Shown here: in pieces, positions 1 through 5,124 of the stretch | How the letters are laid out: every line of letters begins with the position of its first letter | How positions within the stretch are numbered: position 1 is the first letter of the stretch | Assembly (NCBI GenBank): GCA_947484105.1 | Contig: CANKON010000124.1 | Location: 1 to 5,124 of the forward strand | Direction of reading: 5' to 3' | Source: Methylococcaceae bacterium | GTDB taxonomy: Bacteria; Pseudomonadota; Gammaproteobacteria; Methylococcales; Methylomonadaceae | DNA: 5,124 nt | Position numbers and translations under genes: made by a program | Notes under the pieces: model-generated | What the model was told of the DNA's origin: nothing | Databases searched by the model: none | Seen by the model: only the letters and a program-made list of their open reading frames with translations

Positions 1-442
1 TGTCTTGATGTTTGGCTTTATCGATTTCTGCGCCCAAAATTTGTTGCGCTGCCGCTAACGCCAACGTTGAAATTTCTTTACGCAAGCCGTCTTTAGCTTG
101 TTGTCTCTCTTGTTCAATTTGTGATTTTGCAGAAACAATCAAACGTTCACCTTCTTGTTTTGCGGTGTGTTTTGATTCTTCGACAATTTCGTTAGCACGT
201 TTTTGAGCAAGATTCACAATTTCAGAAGACTGTTCTTTGGCTTCTTTAAGAACCTGTTTCGCTTTTTTCTCAGCCAAAACAATGGATTCCTGACCTTTTT
301 CAGCCGCTGCCAAACCGTCAGCAATCTTCTTTTTACGTTCTTCTAAAGAGTCAAATAACGGTGGCCAAATGTACTTCATGGTGAACCACACCAGAAGTGC
401 AAAGGTAATCATTTGCCCGATCAGAGTAGCATTGATACTCAC
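1..442 (-). CDS. atpF: F0F1 ATP synthase subunit b, 3' end outside window
   Basis: Subunit b forms the peripheral stalk that anchors the F1 head to the Fo membrane sector. The window shows 147 codons with no stop; E. coli b has 156 residues, so about ten C-terminal residues are missing beyond base 1. The N-terminus (about residues 4-26) is a single membrane helix containing [17 protein letters not shown], followed by the family hinge KYIWPPL (23-29) and the conserved Arg36. From about residue 34 on it is a charged, Ala/Glu/Lys/Gln-rich helix typical of the b coiled-coil dimer. The start is a GTG at 440-442, because it gives the family N-terminus (MSINAT, compare MNLNAT in E. coli) and has a GAGGA ribosome binding site 7 nt upstream; the next in-frame ATG would cut into the membrane helix. 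It lies 39 nt downstream of atpE in the atp operon. Identity is certain from sequence; only the 3' end is unseen. Confidence 0.97.
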   Translation of the reverse strand, partial: MSINATLIGQMITFALLVWFTMKYIWPPLFDSLEERKKKIADGLAAAEKGQESIVLAEKKAKQVLKEAKEQSSEIVNLAQKRANEIVEESKHTAKQEGERLIVSAKSQIEQERQQAKDGLRKEISTLALAAAQQILGAEIDKAKHQD

Positions 443-449
443 GATGCGT

Positions 450-454
450 TCCTC
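450..454 (-). promoter_or_regulatory. Ribosome binding site deciding the atpF GTG start
   Basis: On the minus strand GAGGA lies 7 nt before the GTG at 440-442. This supports a non-ATG start for atpF. Confidence 0.75.
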
Positions 455-481
455 TTGTTGCGATTAAAATAAAACAGCGAC

Positions 482-784
<303 letters not shown>

Positions 785-812
785 TTAAATAAAAAAGTGA
801 AAATTTAAAATC

Positions 813-1601
<789 letters not shown>

Positions 1602-1615
1602 CTAAATCTTAAAAT

Positions 1616-1987
1616 TTAACGCATCAATAATGCGAACCAAAATACTGATAACGTGCTCATATAACAGGTTAAAAGCGGTAATAACTTTATATTTGGAATT
1701 CTAAACACCAGCAAAAAAAGCAACGCTGTCAAAAACAATTTGGTTGTTTCATTACGGTAAAAAGAATTGATGAATTTTTTTGTTTCTAATTGGGAAATTT
1801 TTCGCAGCTGCCAACCAAAATAAAGATTCGGTAACAAAGCAATTAGCCCACCCAAAAACGAAAAAAAGCTTGAGTTCAAATCCATCGTCAGCATAAAAAT
1901 CACGCTAACAAAAAAAATAACTAAAATTTGATATTTCAAAATTTTAGTTACTATCGACGCAAAAGCGTTTGAACTGTTGTTAAACAT
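1616..1987 (-). CDS. atpI: ATP synthase accessory protein I
   Basis: AtpI is a small membrane protein encoded first in many atp operons. It is not a subunit of the finished enzyme; work in other bacteria links it to c-ring assembly. The 123-residue product has four hydrophobic stretches (about 18-35, 40-57, 83-98 and 101-121). It shows the family pattern ALLPNLYFGWQLRK near the end of helix 2 and FYRNETTKLFLTALLF, compare the usual FYRGEA-K-x-x-x-TALLF, before helix 3. Identification rests on these motifs, size, topology and position directly before atpB. The ATG has no Shine-Dalgarno sequence: the bases just upstream are the GC-rich discriminator of a promoter, so the message may be leaderless. 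A later start at TTG (codon 17) is possible, but would remove the start of helix 1 and has no ribosome binding site either. Confidence 0.9.
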   Translation of the reverse strand: MFNNSSNAFASIVTKILKYQILVIFFVSVIFMLTMDLNSSFFSFLGGLIALLPNLYFGWQLRKISQLETKKFINSFYRNETTKLFLTALLFLLVFRIPNIKLLPLLTCYMSTLSVFWFALLMR

Positions 1988-1995
1988 AGGCGCGA

Positions 1996-2024
1996 ATTAT
2001 AAAGGTGCAGCTGAGTTTAATCAA
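1996..2024 (-). promoter_or_regulatory. Predicted sigma70 promoter of the atp operon
   Basis: On the minus strand, TTGATT (2019-2024, 4 of 6 consensus) is followed after exactly 17 nt by TATAAT (1996-2001, 6 of 6). The discriminator TCGCGCCT (1995-1988) is GC-rich, the type often found at promoters inhibited by ppGpp/DksA and linked to growth rate. With normal spacing, transcription would begin at 1989-1987, at or within 2 nt of the A of the atpI ATG. The promoter lies in the 60-nt gap between parB and atpI, so atp genes can be expressed separately from the par genes. No terminator hairpin is visible in the gap, so read-through from parB is also likely. Confidence 0.75.
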
Positions 2025-2047
2025 GGTAGATTCTAATAAATTCATTT

Positions 2048-2911
2048 TTACTGCGGTAGCTTGCTCAAAATACCTTCCAACTCGTCCAAATTTGAATAAT
2101 GAATAATGAGTTTTCCTTTGCCTTTTTCGTTACTTTCAACTTGCACTTTCGCACCAAATTTTTCGCTCAAATCATTTTGCAACGACAACACATCTGCATC
2201 GAAAACGAAATTTTTCGGCTCAATTTTTGGTGATGGATTTTGAATATCTTTCACCAGTTTTTCCGTCAAACGCACCGACAAACCTTGATTAGTAATTTTT
2301 CTCGCCGTTTCAATTTGTTGTTCAGCTGTCAATGACAACAACGCGCGAGCATGTCCCATTTCAAGTTGTTTATGGATGAGCATTTTTTTAACTTCTGGCG
2401 CAAGTTCAAGTAAACGTAATAAATTCGTCACAGTCGCCCGCGATTTTCCCACAGCGTCAGCGATTTGTTGATGCGTCATTTCAAATTCCGTCAACAGACG
2501 TTGCAAAGCCTCAGCTTCTTCCAAAACATTTAAATCTTCACGTTGAATATTCTCAATCAACGCAATTGCCATTGCGGTACGATCATCCATTTCTTTGACA
2601 ATCACAGGCACATCTTGCAACCCTGCAAGTTGTGCAGCTCGCCAACGTCGTTCACCTGCCACAATTTCATATTGCTGCGACGAAATATGGCGCACCACAA
2701 TCGGCTGCACAATGCCTTGCATTGCAATCGAATTCGCTAACTCCTGCAATTTTTCAGGATTCATATCTTTGCGCGGTTGATATTTTCCACGTTGTAATAA
2801 TTCGATGGGTAAAGTTTGCAGCATCGAGATATTTTCAGATCTCGCTGTAACAGGTACGTCACCTAAAAGTGCGTCTAAACCACGACCTAAGCCACGTTTT
2901 TTCATATTCAT
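2048..2911 (-). CDS. parB: Chromosome-partitioning protein ParB (CTPase clamp)
   Basis: ParB binds centromere-like parS sites, spreads as a CTP-dependent DNA clamp and stimulates ParA. The 287-residue protein has the normal length and all expected parts: an N-terminal ParA-contact peptide KKRGLGRGLDALL (4-16); the ParB/Srx-type CTP-binding domain (about 32-125) with GERRWRA (86-92) and ENIQRED (120-126); a helix-turn-helix (about 145-166, MTHQQIADAVGKSRATVTNLL) for parS recognition; and a C-terminal dimerisation domain (about 235-287). The start chosen is the ATG at 2909-2911, which overlaps the stop of the small upstream gene as ATGA. A second ATG two codons later (2903-2905) is equally possible. 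No Shine-Dalgarno sequence is visible, so translation is probably coupled to that of the upstream gene. No parS-like palindrome (consensus TGTTTCACGTGAAACA) was found in the window. Confidence 0.97.
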   Translation of the reverse strand: MNMKKRGLGRGLDALLGDVPVTARSENISMLQTLPIELLQRGKYQPRKDMNPEKLQELANSIAMQGIVQPIVVRHISSQQYEIVAGERRWRAAQLAGLQDVPVIVKEMDDRTAMAIALIENIQREDLNVLEEAEALQRLLTEFEMTHQQIADAVGKSRATVTNLLRLLELAPEVKKMLIHKQLEMGHARALLSLTAEQQIETARKITNQGLSVRLTEKLVKDIQNPSPKIEPKNFVFDADVLSLQNDLSEKFGAKVQVESNEKGKGKLIIHYSNLDELEGILSKLPQ

Positions 2912-3111
2912 AATGTTTGATTTTGTAAAATATCAAGTTGCAAAACTAATTGCTCGAATGTGTTGAGTAGTGTTTTTAATTGCTGTGCTTCTTGCAAAAG
3001 TTGAACGCGTTCTTGTTGAAGGTACTGGTAAGATTCGGACGACAGACCCAACTCATTCGGTACATCAACCAGCAACGCTTCTAAACCGCGACCTAAACGC
3101 TTAGTTGCCAT
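2908..3111 (-). CDS. Small ParB-N-terminus-like coiled-coil protein between parA and parB
   Basis: I do not recognise this 67-residue protein as a named family. Residues 1-17 (MATKRLGRGLEALLVDV) closely match the N-terminus of the adjacent ParB (MKKRGLGRGLDALLGDV), the peptide that contacts ParA and stimulates its ATPase in characterised systems. After a short linker (18-27), the rest is a predicted amphipathic helix with hydrophobic residues every seven positions (L31, L38, L45, F52, L59) and supporting L48, L55 and L62, suggesting a coiled-coil dimer. The ParB GERRWRA box, helix-turn-helix and C-terminal domain are all missing, so it should not bind parS or CTP. It overlaps the 3' end of parA by 11 nt and the parB start by 4 nt (ATGA), which argues strongly that it is translated and not a shadow frame; the ribosome binding site is weak. 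Inference: a ParA-binding regulator, decoy or adaptor. Alternative: a fortuitously open remnant of a parB duplication. Confidence 0.8.
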   Translation of the reverse strand: MATKRLGRGLEALLVDVPNELGLSSESYQYLQQERVQLLQEAQQLKTLLNTFEQLVLQLDILQNQTL

Positions 3112-3874
3112 TTTCTGCGTTTGCCAAAATTTCTTTTGCTAATGCCATGTAAGTCACTGCGCCTTTTGAGCCTTTGTCATAATTTAAAACTGGCAAACCA
3201 TGACTGGGGGCTTCAGCAACACGGATATTTCGCGGAATACACGATTTGAAAACTTTGTTGCCAAAATGCCGAATTAACTCTTCAGAGACATCTTTTGTTA
3301 AACGATTTCGATCATCAAACATTGTCCGTAAAACACCTTCTAAATGTAGCCCAGAATTCACTGTACTTTGAATGTTTTTGAGCGTGCTCATTAACGCCGA
3401 AATTCCTTCCAGCGCGTAGTATTCGCATTGCATTGGAATCAGCAAACTATTGGCTGCCACCATCGCGTTCAACGTCAACATATTCAATGATGGTGGGCAA
3501 TCAATAATGATGTAATCGTAATCACTTTTAATCGCTTCCAAAGCATGTGACAAGCGTAATTCTTTGCGTTCAGCTTGCATCAATTCCACTTCGGCGGCAG
3601 TCAAGTCTGCATTGCCTGCAATGACATCAAATTTTACATTCGGCAATTTAATTACTGTTTGTGCGGCTGGCACAGTTTCCATTAACAAGTTGTAACTCGA
3701 ATGTTGAATATCATGTTTATCAACGCCACAACCCATCGCTGCATTGCCTTGTGGGTCTAAATCCACCAGCAAAACACGTTGTTTCAATGCGGCGAGCGAC
3801 GCAGCTAAATTGACGCTTGTGGTCGTTTTACCTACGCCACCTTTTTGATTGGTAATGGCAATAATTTTTCCCAC
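3101..3874 (-). CDS. parA: Chromosome-partitioning ATPase ParA (Soj type)
   Basis: ParA is a deviant Walker ATPase that dimerises on ATP, coats the nucleoid and, with ParB, moves replicated origins apart. The 257-residue protein matches small chromosomal ParA/Soj proteins, without the N-terminal helix-turn-helix of plasmid type Ia ParA. Visible motifs are the deviant Walker A KGGVGKTT (11-18, signature Lys11 and catalytic Lys16), Walker A' LLVDLDPQGNA (35-45, Asp38/Asp40), Walker B YIIIDCPPS (121-129), and the C-terminal block IRVAEAPSHGLPVLNYD. The start is a GTG (3872-3874), the only choice that retains the family N-terminus; GAGGA at 3881-3885 lies 6 nt upstream and overlaps the rsmG stop codon, implying coupled translation. 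Its 3' end overlaps the next small gene by 11 nt. All catalytic residues are present. Confidence 0.97.
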   Translation of the reverse strand: MGKIIAITNQKGGVGKTTTSVNLAASLAALKQRVLLVDLDPQGNAAMGCGVDKHDIQHSSYNLLMETVPAAQTVIKLPNVKFDVIAGNADLTAAEVELMQAERKELRLSHALEAIKSDYDYIIIDCPPSLNMLTLNAMVAANSLLIPMQCEYYALEGISALMSTLKNIQSTVNSGLHLEGVLRTMFDDRNRLTKDVSEELIRHFGNKVFKSCIPRNIRVAEAPSHGLPVLNYDKGSKGAVTYMALAKEILANAENGN

Positions 3875-3880
3875 GGTGTT

Positions 3881-3885
3881 TCCTC
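3881..3885 (-). promoter_or_regulatory. parA ribosome binding site overlapping the rsmG stop
   Basis: GAGGA on the minus strand shares two bases with the rsmG stop TGA (3884-3886) and lies 6 nt before the parA GTG. Ribosomes finishing rsmG would stop on this site, so termination-reinitiation coupling is likely. Confidence 0.7.
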
Positions 3886-4507
3886 AATTATTTAGATGTG
3901 TGATTTTTACCAAGCACCGCTCGGCTTCAATGTGCGGTACGTTAATCGAAATCAGCGTGGTTTGTCCATTCACGGCGGCGAGTTCATCGTCAGGCGTTTG
4001 TCCTTTCATACAAAGTAACGCCCCATTTTCAGAAATCAAATGCTGCGTTAAATTCACAATTTCAAGCAAACTCGCAAAAGCTCGTGTCAGCACTGTATCA
4101 AATGGATATTCAGGTTGAAAATCTTCAACGCGACTGTGCGTCACGTTTACGTTCGGTAATTTCAATTCTAAAATCGCTTGTTGCACAAAACGGGTTTTTT
4201 TCGCATTACTGTCGAGCAACTGAAATTCAATATCAGGGCAAAAAATGGCAAGTGGAATGCTGGGCAAACCTGCGCCCGTTCCAACATCACACATTCGTTT
4301 GCCTTCCAAATACGGCAGAATAGCCACGCTATCAAGCAAATGTAAATTCACCATTTCATCACGACGGCGAATTGCTGTCAGGTTATAGGCTTTGTTCCAT
4401 TTTTCGATTAACGCAATGAAAGCCAGTAACTTTGCTACTTTTTCATCGTCAGTTAGTAGATTTAGCGCGGTTAAACCGTCGCGTAATAATTTTTCTTCGT
4501 GTGTCAT
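3884..4507 (-). CDS. rsmG: 16S rRNA (guanine(527)-N7)-methyltransferase
   Basis: RsmG (formerly GidB) methylates N7 of G527 in the 530 loop of 16S rRNA using S-adenosylmethionine; its loss gives low-level streptomycin resistance in several bacteria. The 207-residue protein is the same length as the E. coli enzyme. Shared blocks are KWNKAYNLTAIR (36-47), LHLLDSVAILPYL (55-67), the SAM-binding loop CDVGTGAGLPSIPLAI (73-88), LLDSNAKKTRF (97-107), SRVEDF (125-130), the TRAFASL segment (141-147) and MKGQ (167-170). The ATG at 4505-4507 gives this full length; only a weak purine-rich stretch precedes it. parA begins 9 nt downstream, the classic rsmG-parA-parB order. The usual upstream gene mnmG is absent; the sequence starting 43 nt upstream is an insertion-sequence end, so the native promoter may have been altered. 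Confidence 0.97.
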   Translation of the reverse strand: MTHEEKLLRDGLTALNLLTDDEKVAKLLAFIALIEKWNKAYNLTAIRRRDEMVNLHLLDSVAILPYLEGKRMCDVGTGAGLPSIPLAIFCPDIEFQLLDSNAKKTRFVQQAILELKLPNVNVTHSRVEDFQPEYPFDTVLTRAFASLLEIVNLTQHLISENGALLCMKGQTPDDELAAVNGQTTLISINVPHIEAERCLVKITHLNN

Positions 4508-4532
4508 TCTATTTTCTTTTTTCAGTATGAAA

Positions 4533-4563
4533 ACTATATTTTTCTTCTAAGAGCGTGTTTTAA
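4533..4563 (-). promoter_or_regulatory. Possible hybrid promoter for rsmG using the IS end
   Basis: The minus strand has TATAGT (4533-4538, 5 of 6 for a -10) between the IS terminus and rsmG. The best -35-like match is TTAAAA (4558-4563, 4 of 6) inside the IS end, but the spacer is 19 nt; AAAACA (4556-4561) gives a 17-nt spacer but only 3 of 6 matches. A start near 4527 would leave a leader of about 20 nt. The assignment is tentative. Confidence 0.3.
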
Positions 4564-4570
4564 AAGTCCA
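4551..4570. repeat. Terminal inverted repeat (single copy) of the IS5-like element
   Basis: GAGCGTGTTTTAAAAGTCCA resembles IS5-family ends and lies just after the transposase stop, where the terminus is expected. The partner repeat is not in the window, so its exact length cannot be measured. Confidence 0.55.
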
Positions 4571-4579
4571 AAAACAGCG

Positions 4580-4777
4580 TTAAAGTCGTCCGAGCATCAG
4601 ATTTATCATTGCAATATGAATGAAGGCAGTGCTTGAATCGGTTAACACTTCATAATTTTTGCTTAAGCGGCGATAACGATAAAGCCAAGCAAAAGTTCTT
4701 TCAACAACCCAACGATGTGGTAATAGTTGAAATCCTTTGACATCATCCGAACGTAAAACAGTTTCTACAATAGACAT
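4580..4777 (-). pseudogene. IS5-family DDE transposase, C-terminal fragment
   Basis: The 65-codon frame carries the last part of an IS5-family transposase: [15 protein letters not shown] (9-23), then [20 protein letters not shown] (24-43), which includes the final catalytic Glu of the DDE triad and the surrounding arginines, and the typical tail [11 protein letters not shown] complete transposase would be a few hundred residues with two further catalytic aspartates upstream; those are missing, so the fragment cannot transpose. The similarity starts around residue 4-9. The ATG with AGGA 3 nt upstream and a TATAAT about 20 nt further up may be unrelated sequence joined to the IS, which could let this fragment be expressed as a short chimeric peptide. 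The frame continues open upstream of the ATG but does not resemble transposase there. Confidence 0.8.
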
Positions 4778-4798
4778 CTTTCCTAAATAAATCTGCGA

Positions 4799-4804
4799 AT
4801 TATA
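4799..4804 (-). promoter_or_regulatory. Candidate -10 element (TATAAT) upstream of the IS remnant
   Basis: A perfect TATAAT followed by TCGCAG lies on the minus strand 21 nt before the ATG at 4775-4777. No good -35 is found at 16-18 nt; ATGACA (4827-4832, 5 of 6) is 22 nt away, too far for normal use. It could be the former promoter of the displaced gene upstream of rsmG, or chance. Confidence 0.3.
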
Positions 4805-4842
4805 AGGCTTTGAGAAATTAACAAAATGTCATTTTTTGGCTC

Positions 4843-4865
4843 GAGGCAAATTACCTCTCTCAGAG
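4843..4865. repeat. Two adjacent short imperfect palindromes
   Basis: GAGGCAAATTACCTC (4843-4857) is a 15-bp palindrome with one mismatched pair, and CTCTCAGAG (4857-4865) is a perfect 4+1+4 palindrome next to it. They could be an operator or a degraded element end; no T-run follows that would make them a terminator. Confidence 0.3.
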
Positions 4866-5124
4866 TAGTCAATTAGCCGACATTCCGCACCCCTATTTTG
4901 AAATTTTAGTATTTTATAACTGATGTTACGCAGCTTGAAGTTTAGTCAATTCAGCATAGGCGATTTGGGTTGCACGAATAAGCGGTAGTGCTAAACAAGT
5001 AATGCTGCTTTGGCAATGGTTCGGACAGTTTTTAAAAAGATAGAGGAAATCTAAAAATCGGCGAAAATGTAGCTCCCAAAGAAACATCAGGCTGAAAAGA
5101 AGACTTCCATGGAATTACTAAACA

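Larger units (their letters stand above)
4551..4777 (-). mobile_element. 5'-truncated IS5-like insertion sequence remnant
   Basis: This is the 3' portion of an IS5-family element in the same orientation as rsmG. The terminus begins GAGCGTGTTTTAAAAG at 4551 on the plus strand, a form typical of IS5-family inverted repeats. It directly follows CTAA (4547-4550), which fits the YTAR-type target of this family. The coding part is the transposase C-terminus. No matching inverted terminus (plus-strand form ending AAACACGCTC) occurs in 4778-5124, so the other end has been lost. The exact inner boundary is uncertain; IS-like protein similarity fades around 4750-4770. Confidence 0.75.
4778..5124. other. 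Unassigned sequence upstream of the IS remnant, no intact gene
   Basis: This 347-base stretch has no recognisable gene, tRNA or terminator. It contains the TATAAT and palindromes listed separately. The longest plausible frame is 53 codons on the minus strand (4926-5087), ending RATQIAYAELTKLQAA; it is cysteine-containing, has no ribosome binding site, and I cannot assign it. The adjacent minus frame reads IFLKTVRTIAKAALL, which could be continuous with it through a frameshift near 4990, so a decayed gene end is possible. The composition and neighbouring IS suggest accessory, decaying DNA. Confidence 0.5.

Noticed and set aside
12..206. Plus-strand open frame opposite atpF
   Set aside because: It is antisense to well-conserved atpF codons and gives a low-complexity Ser/Cys-rich peptide with no ribosome binding site.
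1988..2047. Terminator between parB and atpI
   Set aside because: No GC-rich inverted repeat with a T-run is visible on the minus strand; the gap is filled by the promoter.
2543..2850. Several plus-strand frames opposite parB
   Set aside because: All lie antisense to the conserved CTP-binding domain of ParB and encode Cys/His-rich peptides with no family features.
2908..3111. Explanation of the small gene as a frameshifted parB start (a broken parB)
   Set aside because: The downstream parB is complete with its own N-terminal motif, and the coiled-coil part has no counterpart in ParB, so this is not a simple frameshift.
2048..3874. parS site near parAB
   Set aside because: I looked for the near-universal palindrome TGTTTCACGTGAAACA and found no CACGTG-centred match anywhere in the window. 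parS is often elsewhere near the origin, so its absence here says little.
3849..4323. Plus-strand frames opposite rsmG and the parA start
   Set aside because: They are shadows of the rsmG coding sequence, with no ribosome binding site or recognisable domain.
4547..4786. CTAA at 4547-4550 and 4783-4786 as a target duplication flanking a complete small element
   Set aside because: The inner side of the second CTAA has no inverted copy of the GAGCGTG terminus, and a four-base match is expected by chance in AT-rich DNA.
5029..5040. TTTTTAAAAA palindrome as a terminator
   Set aside because: It is pure A/T with no GC stem or loop, so it would not form a useful terminator hairpin.

Overview
The window is a stretch of a moderately AT-rich bacterial chromosome. 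It carries the conserved gammaproteobacterial block rsmG - parA - parB - atpI - atpB - atpE - atpF, all on the minus strand, so transcription runs from high to low coordinates. Gene order and the sequences of the ATP synthase a, b and c subunits, ParA, ParB and RsmG fit Gammaproteobacteria. The exact genus cannot be read from the sequence; a low-GC, IS-rich lineage such as the Thiotrichales is only a guess.

Region by region, in transcription order. (1) 5124-4508: no intact gene. It holds a 5'-truncated IS5-like insertion sequence (4551 to about 4777) with one recognisable terminus and the last ~65 codons of a DDE transposase, then about 350 bases of unassigned sequence. mnmG (gidA), the usual upstream neighbour of rsmG, is not here. 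(2) 4507-2048: rsmG (16S rRNA G527 methyltransferase), parA, a 67-codon gene not found in the textbook version of this locus, and parB. These are tightly packed: the rsmG stop overlaps the parA ribosome binding site, parA overlaps the small gene by 11 nt, and the small gene overlaps parB by 4 nt (ATGA). (3) 2047-1988: a short intergenic space with a near-ideal sigma70 promoter whose predicted start falls at the atpI start codon. (4) 1987-1: atpI, atpB, atpE and the first 147 codons of atpF; the rest of the F1Fo operon would continue off the left edge.

Functionally, ParA and ParB form a chromosome-segregation pair and the atp genes encode the membrane Fo sector of a proton-type ATP synthase. 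The most notable feature is the small gene between parA and parB. Its first ~17 residues copy the ParA-contacting N-terminal motif of ParB (LGRGLEALL), but the ParB CTP-binding, DNA-binding and dimerisation domains are replaced by a short predicted coiled coil. It looks like a ParA-directed regulator or adaptor made by partial duplication of parB. The second notable feature is the apparently leaderless, GC-rich-discriminator promoter of atpI.
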